Positions 9,631 to 17,653 of a stretch of 24,146 bases of DNA are shown here, in pieces (the stretch's first letter is position 1; the number at the start of each line of letters is the position of its first letter). The DNA lies in NCBI GenBank assembly GCA_041674265.1, contig JBAYWC010000038.1, positions 1-24,146 on the forward strand, read 5' to 3'. The position numbers and the translations under genes were made by a program. The notes under the pieces are model-generated. The model saw only the letters and a program-made list of their open reading frames with translations. It did not search any database and had not been told where the DNA came from. The DNA is from QYQL01 sp041674265. GTDB lineage: Bacteria; Verrucomicrobiota; Verrucomicrobiia; Chthoniobacterales; Terrimicrobiaceae.

Positions 9631-9666
9631 CGCAATAAACGCAATAAGCGCACCAAGCGCAACAAC
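9631..9666. repeat. Four tandem copies of a 9-bp unit
   Basis: Four consecutive 9-mers on the plus strand share the start CGCA: cgcaataaa at 9631, then cgcaataag, and two further variants (ccaag and acaac endings) to 9666. They lie immediately upstream of the HTH antitoxin start on the minus strand. They may be an operator array for the HTH protein or a simple-sequence expansion left by insertion of the toxin-antitoxin unit. Confidence 0.75.
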
Positions 9667-9717
9667 AATTTGGCTGGGTTCACCGTGAATGTCCCCACGC
9701 CGTCATCGAAGAGTATG

Positions 9718-9726
9718 TGCTATAAA
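9718..9726 (+). promoter_or_regulatory. Possible extended -10 promoter for the SNF2-methyltransferase-ATPase genes
   Basis: TGCTATAAA fits an extended -10 element (TG-n-TATAAT, one mismatch) 29 nt before the SNF2 start codon. No good -35 lies at the usual spacing. It would allow transcription of the downstream genes independently of the upstream ones despite the reverse-strand toxin-antitoxin unit. This is a weak call. Confidence 0.3.
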
Positions 9727-9755
9727 GCCGGTTTGGCCGTGAAGACTCCCCGCCC

Positions 9756-12575
9756 ATGACCGCTCTTCTCTCCAAGCCCGGCACTCTCATTCACGCCCGT
9801 GGTCGGGAATGGGTGATCTTGCCGGACTCGACGGACGAATTGCTGATGGCCCGCCCGGTGGGTGGGTTGGATGAAGAAATCGCGGGGATTCTCCCATCGG
9901 TTGAGCCGGTCCAATCTGCCGAGTTTCAACTTCCCACGCAGGCCGACCTCGGCGACTTTGCATCCGGGCGACTTCTGCGTGATGCCGCACGCCTTTCGAC
10001 TCGCGCTGCGGCCGGTCCATTCCGCAGCTTTGGGCGGATTGCCGTGGAACCCCGGCCATACCAGCTTGTGCCGTTGATGATGGCGCTCAAGCTGGATCCC
10101 GTTCGTCTTCTCATTGCGGATGACGTGGGCATCGGAAAAACCATCGAGACCGGAGTGATCGCCCGCGAGTTGCTCGACCGTGGCGAGATCCGCCGCATGG
10201 CGGTTTTGTGTCCGCCTCAACTGGCGGAACAATGGCAGCGGGAGCTGGCTGAAAAGTTTCACATCGACGCGGAGCTTGTCCTCAGCAGCACGATCCAGCG
10301 GTTGGAGCGCGACCTGCCCATCGGGGTTTCGGTGTTCGACCGGCACCGGATCACGATTGTCTCGACCGATTTCATCAAATCCCCAAGGCATGCCGAGGAT
10401 TTCATCCTCAAATGCCCGGAATTTGTCATCGTGGATGAGGCGCACGGATGCACCTTGGCAGGTGGTGTTGGCCGGGGTAGGCAGCAACGCTTTGACCTTC
10501 TCCGGCGCATCGCGGAGGACGAATCCCGGAATTTGCTCTTGGTCACGGCCACCCCCCATAGCGGCAACGAAGAGGCGTTCCGATCGCTTCTGAGCCTCCT
10601 CGACAGTGAGTTTTCCAACCTTCCCACAGACCTTGATCGGGCCGAGCGGGAGGGCGTTCGGAGAAAGCTCGCCCGCCATCTGGTTCAGCGCCGGCGTGCG
10701 GATATCCGGCATTATCTGGAAACCGACACCGCCTTCCCGGAGCGAAAAGACAAGGAATCCACCTACACTTTCAGCAAAGAGTATCGGGCGCTGTTCGATG
10801 ACATCCTGGCGTTCGCCCGGGAATATGTGTCGGAAGGCGATGGCGCGTTGCGTCGGCGAGTGCGCTATTGGTCCGCCCTCGCGCTGCTGCGCTGTGTTTC
10901 CTCCAGTCCCGCCGCTGCCGCTGCGACCCTTCGCTGCCGGGCGGCTGCCGACCAGGCGGAAGAGTCGGACGTCGATGAAGTCGGTCGGCGGACTGTCCTT
11001 GACCAAGGGGAGGAGGACAATGCAGTCGCTCTCGATTTCAGCCCAGGGACTGATACCGATGGAACCGCTGAATCAACCCGGCGGAAACTGCTGGACTTCG
11101 CCCGGCGGGCGGAAGGCATCGAAGACGACCTGAAGCTTCAGGGGGCCGTCAAGGAAGTGAAATCCCTCCTCAAAGATGGCTTTCACCCCGTGGTCTTCTG
11201 CCGGTTCGTGGATACTGCGGATTACGTGGCGCGCCAGCTCCGCGAGGCGCTGCCCAACAAAGTCCGGGTGGATTCTGTCACTGGCGGCCTACCACCGGCT
11301 GAGCGCGAGACCCGCATTGCGGACCTCACCTCCGAATCCGGCGAATACGTGCTCGTTTGCACCGATTGCCTGTCCGAGGGCATCAACCTCCAACAGCACT
11401 TCGATTCGGTTTTTCATTACGACCTTGCTTGGAACCCTACCCGCCACGAGCAGCGCGAAGGCCGCGTGGATCGCTTTGGGCAGGAGAAGCGAGAAGTGCG
11501 CGTCATTACTTACTACGGGACGGACAACCCGATTGATGGCGTGATTCTCGACGTTCTCATTCGGAAGCACAAAAGCATCAAGAGCGCGCTCGGCGTCACA
11601 GTTTCCATTCCCGGATCCAGCGAACAAATTGCCGAGGCTCTCTTTGAAGGGGCTCTCTTCAAAGAAAAATCCCGGGAGAACCCGCAGCAGATGTCGCTCC
11701 AATTTATCGACGACTTGGAGCCGAAGAAGAAGGCGATCCACGCGGAGTGGGAAAATGCGCGTGATCGGGAAAAGGCGAGCCGCTCCCGTTTTGCCCAGCA
11801 CACGCTCAGCCCGGAATCCGTGGCATCCGAATTGCAGAGTGTTCGCACAGCCATTGGCCGCAGCGAAGATGTGGCTCGGTTTGTTGAAAGTGTTCTCCAG
11901 GCAGCCAATGTGCCACTTCAAGTCAAGGGCAAGGCCGTGACTGTTCATCTCAACACGGAGATTTCCCGTGCCCTGCGCCAAGCTATCGGACGGGATGAAT
12001 CGTTTGCCGGTCGCTTCGACCTCCCTCTTGAGGAAGGCAATGTCTATCTCGGGCGCACGAGTCCCATTGTCGAGGGACTCGCCGGTTGGACTCTTGACCA
12101 GGCTTTGGATCCCATGGCGAGGGATGCACAGGCAGTCGCTTCCCGTTGTGGGGTCGGCTCCACCTCGGCAGTGAGCGCCAGAACGACTCTTCTTGTCGTG
12201 AGATTCCGCTATCACCTTCAGTTGACCGGCTCCGGAGCCGAAACCATCCTCTGCGAGGAAATCCTTCCTCTGGCCTGCACCGGCAATGCTGATGCGCCCC
12301 AATGGCTATCTCCGGATGAAGGCGAAAACCTTCTCGCCGCACAGCCCGAACTAAATCTTATCCAGACTGCCATCGACCAGCAAATCGGTCTGCTGCTCGC
12401 TTCCTTGTCCAAGCTCCAAAAGTCGCTTGAAGCGGTGGTCACGGAACGTGCCAAGGCCCAGTTGGCGGCTCACGAGCGCGTGCGCGAATCCTCCCGCCCC
12501 AAAGGCCGCGTCACAATCGAACCCGTGCTCCCTGTGGATATCCTCGGGGCATATCTCCTGATGCCGAAACTTTAA
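9756..12575 (+). CDS. SNF2-type helicase/ATPase (DrmD/HepA-like)
   Basis: A 939-residue SF2 translocase. Motif I is DDVGIGKT at 122-129, motif II DEAH at 227-230, motif III TATPHSGNE, and the C-terminal helicase lobe ends in QREGRVDRFGQ at 566-576. Such proteins move along duplex DNA without strand separation. In DISARM class 1 a protein of this kind (DrmD) is encoded directly beside the adenine methyltransferase, as here; HepA/RapA-like defence proteins in Hma-type loci are similar. An acidic, low-complexity linker lies around residues 385-445. The stop is 2 nt before the methyltransferase ATG, so the two are almost certainly cotranslated. No Shine-Dalgarno precedes ATG 9756, which overlaps the stop of an antisense-derived open frame (ATGA). 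Confidence 0.9.
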   Translation: MTALLSKPGTLIHARGREWVILPDSTDELLMARPVGGLDEEIAGILPSVEPVQSAEFQLPTQADLGDFASGRLLRDAARLSTRAAAGPFRSFGRIAVEPRPYQLVPLMMALKLDPVRLLIADDVGIGKTIETGVIARELLDRGEIRRMAVLCPPQLAEQWQRELAEKFHIDAELVLSSTIQRLERDLPIGVSVFDRHRITIVSTDFIKSPRHAEDFILKCPEFVIVDEAHGCTLAGGVGRGRQQRFDLLRRIAEDESRNLLLVTATPHSGNEEAFRSLLSLLDSEFSNLPTDLDRAEREGVRRKLARHLVQRRRADIRHYLETDTAFPERKDKESTYTFSKEYRALFDDILAFAREYVSEGDGALRRRVRYWSALALLRCVSSSPAAAAATLRCRAAADQAEESDVDEVGRRTVLDQGEEDNAVALDFSPGTDTDGTAESTRRKLLDFARRAEGIEDDLKLQGAVKEVKSLLKDGFHPVVFCRFVDTADYVARQLREALPNKVRVDSVTGGLPPAERETRIADLTSESGEYVLVCTDCLSEGINLQQHFDSVFHYDLAWNPTRHEQREGRVDRFGQEKREVRVITYYGTDNPIDGVILDVLIRKHKSIKSALGVTVSIPGSSEQIAEALFEGALFKEKSRENPQQMSLQFIDDLEPKKKAIHAEWENARDREKASRSRFAQHTLSPESVASELQSVRTAIGRSEDVARFVESVLQAANVPLQVKGKAVTVHLNTEISRALRQAIGRDESFAGRFDLPLEEGNVYLGRTSPIVEGLAGWTLDQALDPMARDAQAVASRCGVGSTSAVSARTTLLVVRFRYHLQLTGSGAETILCEEILPLACTGNADAPQWLSPDEGENLLAAQPELNLIQTAIDQQIGLLLASLSKLQKSLEAVVTERAKAQLAAHERVRESSRPKGRVTIEPVLPVDILGAYLLMPKL

Positions 12576-12577
12576 CG

Positions 12578-15500
12578 ATGTCCCGCCGAACCACCGACTT
12601 TCAATCCATACGCTCTGAGGGAGGGTTGCTGCCTGCCGACTTCCTCCGGCGCGTTATTGATCCCAAGTCGAAATTGGAGGGGTTGCGGCCGGAGGATTAC
12701 GGGCTTCCCGCAAGCGAGCGTCTCAATGAAGTCATCACGCAGTCATGGAATCGCCTGCGCAAGCACTGGACGGAATTCCGCGCCGCCTCGGAAAGCCTCC
12801 CCGAGAGAGAACCCGGCACGGGCCTCACAAATGATAAATGGAACCTCCCGCTCCTTCGCGAACTCGGTTTCGGGCCTCTTCCCATCAGCGCCGGCCCCGA
12901 AATTGCCGGGCGCACCTACGCGATCAACCGCTTTTGCGGCCCGGTCCCAATCCATCTTATCGGCTGCGGTCTAAGCTTGGACCGCCGGGCTGTCGGTGTG
13001 CGCGGGGCCGCTGCGAGTAACCCCCACGGTCTTGTTCAGGAATTTCTCAACCGCAGTTCCGGTCACGTCTGGGCCATCGTCTCGAACGGGCTTCGTCTTC
13101 GCATCCTTCGGGACAATCAGGCACTCTCCCGTCAGTCGTTCCTCGAATTCGATCTCGAAACCCTCTTCGCGGGCGAACTCTACTCCGACTTTGTCCTGCT
13201 CTGGCTTTTCGCCCATGCGACCAGGTTTGCTCCGCAGGATGCCGACAAACCGGATTCCTGCTGGCTCGAACGGTGGACAAAGCTCGCCCAGGAGGAAGGC
13301 ACCCGGGCGCTCACCGATCTTCGCGGCGGGGTTGAAAAGGCGCTCCAAGTCCTCGGCCAAGGATTCGTCAGCCATCCGAAAAATACCGCTCTCCGGGAAG
13401 CCCTCCGCACGGGCGAGGTGAAACTCTCCGACTTTCACGGCCAGCTTCTCCGGGTCGTCTATCGCCTCATCTTCCTCTTCGTGGCGGAAGATCGCTTGCT
13501 CGAAGGAATCTCCCTCCTGCACCCGCAGGACAAATCGGAGCCAGCCCGGAACGCCCGCGAACGCTACGCCGCGCACTACAGTTCTTCTCGCCTTCGCGAA
13601 CTGGCTTCCAAAATCAAAGGAAGCCGCCACGGCGACCTCTGGCGTCAGTTCCAACTCCTCGTCGGCGCACTCTCAGGCGATGAACGGTTTGCCCCCATGC
13701 GCGAGGCTCTCGCGCTGCCCTCCCTCGGCAGCATGCTCTGGAATCCAACTTCCACTACACTCCTCAACGGCCCCGGCCTGTCCAACCATCAACCCTCAAC
13801 CGTCAGCCATCACCCGTCTGCTGGTGCCGAACTCACCAATTTCGACCTCCTCGAAGCCCTTCGCCTCCTCGCCTTCACCCGGCAGGGAAAAATCCTTCGC
13901 CCGGTGGATTACAAAAATCTCGGCTCGGAGGAATTCGGCGGCGTCTATGAAAGCTTCCTCGCGCTCACCCCGCAGATCAGCAGCAATGGCGCACGGTTCA
14001 CGTTTGCCGAATTCGCCGGCAACGAGCGCAAAACCTCCGGCAGCTACTACACGCCCGATTCGCTGGTTCAATGCCTTCTCGATTCGGCGCTGGACCCGGT
14101 GATGGAAGAGCGGCTTAAAGAAGCAAAGCGGTTAGTGGACAGTGGGCAGTGGACAGAGATTGCCAAGGACGCTATTCGCTACCCAACAACCACTACCCAC
14201 AACGCCAATGAACAAAATAAAATCTTATCGCGATCTGCTCGTGTGGCAGAAGGGGATGGACCTCGCGATCGAGTGCTATCGCCTGACTCGGCAGTTTCCG
14301 AAGGAGGAAACCTTCGGCTTGACCTCGCAGATTCGTCGGGCGGCGAACTCGGTCCCAGCAAACACAGCGGAGGGCTGGGGACGAAATTACACCAAGGAGT
14401 TCATTCAGTTCCTTTGGAAGGCGAACGGCAGTCTGAAGGAGCTGGAAACGCATCTCATCATGGCCCAGAGGGTAGGTATCGTTCCAGAGGCAACGACCTT
14501 TCCGCTGCTCAATCAAGCGGAGGAGATCGGCAAAATGCTCTCTGCGCTCATTGGCTCACTCGAGAAGCGGTCGAAAGAATCCTGACCTCCAATCGCACTC
14601 GGCCCCCATCCCTGCCCCCTAACCCCTACCCACTACTCGCCGAGACAGCTTTGCTGTCTCTGAAGGTCTGTGACAAAGCCGTCGGCTCGGGCCATTTCCT
14701 TGTCGGGGCCGCCCACCGGTTGGCGCGACACCTCGCCCGCATACGCGCCGTGGCGGTGGGCGAGAGTGAACCCTCCCCGTTGCTCTACCAAACCGCCCTG
14801 CGCGACGTGATCGGCCACTGCCTCTACGGCGTGGACATCAACCCCATGGCCGTCGAACTTTGCAAAGTCACCCTCTGGCTTGAAGCCCTCGAACCCGGCA
14901 AACCGCTCTCCTTCCTCGACCACCACATCCGCTGCGGCAACAGCCTCCTCGGCGCGACGCCGGAACTGGTGGCCAACGGAATTCCCGATGATGCTTTCAA
15001 ACCCATCGAAGGAGACGACAGACAGGCTTGTTCCGAACTCAAAAAACGCAACAGCCGGGAACGCCAGGGCCTGGGCGAACTCTTTGCACGCGAAGACGCC
15101 GTCGTGATGGGATCTCTCCAGCAAGCAGCGGGTGCGATTGACGAACTGCCGGACGACAGCCCCGAGGCTGTCCACCGCAAGGAAGACGCCTTTCGTGAAG
15201 CGCAGTCAAACTACAATTATCTCGCCAGAAAAACCCTATTCGATACCTGGTGCGCCGCCTTCGTGATTCGGAAGCACTTTGTTGAAGGTAGCGGTCAGCC
15301 TGTCGGCATTACCCAACGTCACCTGAACGATTTGTCATCCGGGGGATTACTACCCGAGCAATTGCGTGAGGATGTCAATCAGTTGGCCGATCAATACCAA
15401 CTTTTTCATTTTCAGATCGCTTTCCCCGAAGTGTTCGCACAAGGCGATTTCGATTGCTCGCTTGGCAACCCCCCTTGGGAGCAAGTCGAACTGAATCCAG

Positions 15501-17653
15501 AGGAATTCTTCGCGCAGCGTGTTCCCAGCCTTGCTAATGCAAAGCACTTGGCAGCTAGAGAGCAACTGATGGCTGAGGTTTTCAATCAACAACCTTCGCT
15601 AAAGCAAGAATATGAAAGAGCCATCGAGTTTTCTCAGCGCACACAACACTTTCTGCACGAGTGTAGTCGTTACGAACTATCAAGCAAAGGGCGCCTGAAC
15701 CTCGCGAATCTGTTTGTTGACCTGGTTAGGCAAACCGCAGGAAGTGTTGGTCTAGTCATTCCGACCACGCTGGCGACGGGGTCGTTCACGGGAGAGTTCT
15801 TCAGGGAATTGCTTGGAAGCGGCGCACTAGTGAGCCTACATGGATTCGATAACGGGCAAGGATTGTTTCCGACAGTGAAAAACTCTTTTCGATTCGGCCT
15901 TTTGACACTCTCCCTGAAACGCGGGTTTTCCGCTGAGGGGGCGGACTTCGTGTTTTTCGCGCAATCGGTGGCCGATCTCCGCCAAAGCGAACGGCATTTC
16001 CGAGTGTCGCTGGATGACCTGCTCGCAATCAACCCCAATACGGGAACTTGTCCAGTTTTCAGATGGAAGCGCGACGCGGAACTCGCGACGCTTATACACA
16101 GGCGCGCCCCGGTTCTTTGCAATGAAAAGAGAGACGAATCGGAGGACTCTTGGGGGTTTGACGCAGTTCTCATGTTCATGACAAACACTGCAAGCCGACT
16201 CTTCAAGCCGACGGGAACGACGAAACTTGAAGAAGGTGGGAGTGATCATTCTTGGTGGCTTCCTTTTCTCGAAGCCAAAGCAGTAGCGCCTTACGATCAC
16301 AGATCATCGACTTGGGACGGGAATGGATTTCGACAATCCACCTTAACCGAGAAGACGGATCCGAGCTATATAGCCAGTCCTCACAATTGGATTCGTGCCA
16401 ATGAGGTCTCAAAACGGCTCGATGGGAGATGGAATCACGCATGGCTCCTTCTTTGGCAAGACGTGACAGATACAAATACTATGTCGCGCACGCTACTCGC
16501 CATGGTGTGTCCACTGGCGGCTTGTGGAGACGGCTTGCCAGTTCTGTGTCCGCACCAACCGCCTCAAGAGCTGGCTTTCCTCTATGGAATGCTAAACAGC
16601 ATTGTGCTCGATTACTGCACACGCCAGAAAGTGGGTGGCGTTCATCTGCGGTTCCATGTGTTCCAGCAACTTCCAGTCCTTAAACGATCAATCTGTGGCC
16701 AATTGGTATCATGGGACCAACAATACGATCTAGTCTCATGGGTTCTGCCGCGAGTTCTGGAACTGACCTACACGGCTTGGGACTTGGAGGCGTTCGCGCA
16801 AGACTGTGGCTGGTCCGGCCCGCCGTTCCGATGGGACGAAGAGCGCCGATTCCTGCTCCGCTGCGAACTCGATGCCGCCTTCTTCCACCTCTATCTTGGC
16901 TCAGAAGACGAATGGCGCAAGCAACCCGCCGCCCTGACCCAAGCGTTCCCCACGCCCCGTGCCGCCGTGTCCTACATCATGGACACCTTTCCCATCGTGA
17001 AGCGCAAAGACGAAGCCGCCCACGGCACCTACCGCACCAAAGACACCATCCTCGAAATCTACGACGCCCTCCAGGATTCCATTCGCACCGGCACCCCCTA
17101 CCAAACCCGCCTCGACCCAGCCCCGGCAGACCCCCGCTGCTGCCACCCGCCGAAGCAAGCAACAATTCCGATGCCGACGTGGATGGATCGTCCGTTGGTT
17201 GTGCCCACGAGCCGCAGAGTTGCCCTTGTGCCTGACCGTTACCGCGCCACCGTCGTTCCTCACCTCCTCTACCAAGCCGGAGGACAAATTCCGTTCGAGC
17301 GATTCCGCCGCGCGTATTGGCTGCTTACCGAGCCGAAGCTTCTCCAACGCTTCGCGCGTGGCGAGATCGGGGTGATTGCCCAGCAATGGGGCCGATCATT
17401 TTGTGATACGCTCCGCAAAGAGGACTTCATTGAGCACCTCAAGGGTGCGGTAAAACGCCAGCTTCACTTCATCCGAGTGAATGGTGAACGATACCTTGAA
17501 TTGATCGAGTTGAACGTGGCGGATGATCCGTATGTAATCTTCGACGCACGACTCTCGCTCCTTGCTGCCGATCTCTGGCCTGCCGATGAGCTGATCTCAC
17601 CGCTGACTCAAACTGAGGAACAAACTGTGAAGGATCTCGAACTTGTGCCATGA
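12578..17653 (+). CDS. Large Eco57I-like N6-adenine DNA methyltransferase carrying an inserted element
   Basis: A 1691-residue SAM-dependent adenine methyltransferase. Motif X is GSYYTP (488-493), motif I region is CDKAVGSGHFL (D699-G705), and motif IV is NPPW (964-967). The N-terminal 480 residues resemble the helical/nuclease-associated region of PglX/DrmMI-type enzymes, but I see no convincing PD-(D/E)XK site. Residues about 1000-1400 should hold target recognition. This part drops to about 47-52% GC in sampled lines against 67% in the N-terminal part, suggesting exchange of the specificity domain. Two insertions are visible: a heptad-repeat stretch at residues about 388-418, and about 170 residues (519-687) made by reading through an element that encodes a four-helix-bundle protein in another frame. 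Motif I has Lys where family members usually have Pro (DPA). Upstream gene is 2 nt away; the stop overlaps the ATPase start (ATGA). The expected role is self-marking of host DNA. Confidence 0.85.
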   Translation: MSRRTTDFQSIRSEGGLLPADFLRRVIDPKSKLEGLRPEDYGLPASERLNEVITQSWNRLRKHWTEFRAASESLPEREPGTGLTNDKWNLPLLRELGFGPLPISAGPEIAGRTYAINRFCGPVPIHLIGCGLSLDRRAVGVRGAAASNPHGLVQEFLNRSSGHVWAIVSNGLRLRILRDNQALSRQSFLEFDLETLFAGELYSDFVLLWLFAHATRFAPQDADKPDSCWLERWTKLAQEEGTRALTDLRGGVEKALQVLGQGFVSHPKNTALREALRTGEVKLSDFHGQLLRVVYRLIFLFVAEDRLLEGISLLHPQDKSEPARNARERYAAHYSSSRLRELASKIKGSRHGDLWRQFQLLVGALSGDERFAPMREALALPSLGSMLWNPTSTTLLNGPGLSNHQPSTVSHHPSAGAELTNFDLLEALRLLAFTRQGKILRPVDYKNLGSEEFGGVYESFLALTPQISSNGARFTFAEFAGNERKTSGSYYTPDSLVQCLLDSALDPVMEERLKEAKRLVDSGQWTEIAKDAIRYPTTTTHNANEQNKILSRSARVAEGDGPRDRVLSPDSAVSEGGNLRLDLADSSGGELGPSKHSGGLGTKLHQGVHSVPLEGERQSEGAGNASHHGPEGRYRSRGNDLSAAQSSGGDRQNALCAHWLTREAVERILTSNRTRPPSLPPNPYPLLAETALLSLKVCDKAVGSGHFLVGAAHRLARHLARIRAVAVGESEPSPLLYQTALRDVIGHCLYGVDINPMAVELCKVTLWLEALEPGKPLSFLDHHIRCGNSLLGATPELVANGIPDDAFKPIEGDDRQACSELKKRNSRERQGLGELFAREDAVVMGSLQQAAGAIDELPDDSPEAVHRKEDAFREAQSNYNYLARKTLFDTWCAAFVIRKHFVEGSGQPVGITQRHLNDLSSGGLLPEQLREDVNQLADQYQLFHFQIAFPEVFAQGDFDCSLGNPPWEQVELNPEEFFAQRVPSLANAKHLAAREQLMAEVFNQQPSLKQEYERAIEFSQRTQHFLHECSRYELSSKGRLNLANLFVDLVRQTAGSVGLVIPTTLATGSFTGEFFRELLGSGALVSLHGFDNGQGLFPTVKNSFRFGLLTLSLKRGFSAEGADFVFFAQSVADLRQSERHFRVSLDDLLAINPNTGTCPVFRWKRDAELATLIHRRAPVLCNEKRDESEDSWGFDAVLMFMTNTASRLFKPTGTTKLEEGGSDHSWWLPFLEAKAVAPYDHRSSTWDGNGFRQSTLTEKTDPSYIASPHNWIRANEVSKRLDGRWNHAWLLLWQDVTDTNTMSRTLLAMVCPLAACGDGLPVLCPHQPPQELAFLYGMLNSIVLDYCTRQKVGGVHLRFHVFQQLPVLKRSICGQLVSWDQQYDLVSWVLPRVLELTYTAWDLEAFAQDCGWSGPPFRWDEERRFLLRCELDAAFFHLYLGSEDEWRKQPAALTQAFPTPRAAVSYIMDTFPIVKRKDEAAHGTYRTKDTILEIYDALQDSIRTGTPYQTRLDPAPADPRCCHPPKQATIPMPTWMDRPLVVPTSRRVALVPDRYRATVVPHLLYQAGGQIPFERFRRAYWLLTEPKLLQRFARGEIGVIAQQWGRSFCDTLRKEDFIEHLKGAVKRQLHFIRVNGERYLELIELNVADDPYVIFDARLSLLAADLWPADELISPLTQTEEQTVKDLELVP
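13780..13821. repeat. Heptanucleotide-periodic repeat inside the methyltransferase gene
   Basis: Six 7-bp units run in register, including catcaac, cctcaac, cgtcagc and catcacc. They encode the low-complexity segment SNHQPSTVSHHPSA, placed between LWNP and the conserved-looking ELTNFDLLEALRLLAFT. The period equals that of the repeats flanking the S23 element 310 bp downstream. It looks like a small insertion that keeps the reading frame. Confidence 0.7.
14133..14160. repeat. Left heptad repeat of the S23 element
   Basis: Four units of period 7 (tagtgga, cagtggg, cagtgga, cagagat) start the foreign segment just after the codons for EERLKEAKR. It is imperfectly complementary to the right-end repeat. 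Confidence 0.7.
14177..14204. repeat. Internal pyrimidine-side heptad tract upstream of the S23 ORF
   Basis: Four loosely conserved 7-bp units (for example caacaac and cactacc) end 3 nt before the ATG of the four-helix-bundle gene. Polarity is opposite to the left-end repeat, so the two could fold into an imperfect hairpin. Confidence 0.55.
14208..14585 (+). CDS. Four-helix-bundle protein, S23/IVP (TIGR02436) family, nested in the methyltransferase gene
   Basis: A complete 125-residue protein starting MNKIKSYRDLLVWQKGMDLA, with the family's SQIRRAANSVPANTAEGWGR core, a TKEFIQFLWKANGSLKELET segment and an EEIGKMLSALIGSLEK end. Length and motifs match the family throughout, with no stop or gap. 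Members occur as intervening-sequence proteins in 23S rRNA genes, and the fold is shared with the Avd accessory protein of diversity-generating retroelements. The biochemical role is unclear; nucleic-acid binding is likely. I chose ATG 14208, where homology starts; a longer frame from 14142 would begin in repeat sequence. It lies in the +1 frame relative to the enclosing methyltransferase. No Shine-Dalgarno is visible. Confidence 0.85.
   Translation: MNKIKSYRDLLVWQKGMDLAIECYRLTRQFPKEETFGLTSQIRRAANSVPANTAEGWGRNYTKEFIQFLWKANGSLKELETHLIMAQRVGIVPEATTFPLLNQAEEIGKMLSALIGSLEKRSKES
14607..14634. repeat. Right heptad repeat of the S23 element
   Basis: Four units of period 7 (catccct, gccccct, aacccct, acccact) lie 21 nt after the four-helix-bundle stop codon and end just before the host-gene codons for ETALLSLKVCD. 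The reverse complement resembles the left-end repeat. Confidence 0.7.

Larger units (their letters stand above)
14133..14634. mobile_element. Candidate S23/IVP-bearing insertion with heptad-repeat inverted ends
   Basis: About 500 bp interrupts the methyltransferase gene between motif X and motif I. The left end is four 7-bp units of the type agtggac/agtgggc. The right end, reverse-complemented, gives agtgggt/aggggtt-type units; over 28 positions in register I count 19 matches, so they form imperfect inverted ends. A further pyrimidine-rich heptad tract precedes the internal ORF. Inside lies an intact four-helix-bundle gene on the plus strand. No transposase is present, so mobility would need help in trans. 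The exact edges and any target duplication are uncertain. Confidence 0.55.

Noticed and set aside
8575..9759. 394-codon plus-strand open frame as a real protein
   Set aside because: It is antisense to the PIN and HTH genes, which have clear family motifs; its translation is unlike any family I know and includes the translated 9-bp repeat (an N/K/R-rich stretch).
9720..11006. 428-codon minus-strand open frame
   Set aside because: Lies opposite the SNF2 helicase core; no motif and no ribosome-binding site.
11289..12302. 337-codon minus-strand open frame
   Set aside because: Antisense to the C-terminal half of the SNF2 helicase; no recognisable domain.
14133..14634. Group I/II intron or intein in the methyltransferase gene
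   Set aside because: I see no intein block motifs, no reverse transcriptase or maturase, and no intron core structure; the only gene is S23-like.
586..17653. Complete DISARM system
   Set aside because: A SNF2 helicase and an adenine methyltransferase are present, but there are no separate DrmA and DrmB proteins and no phospholipase-D protein (DrmC).
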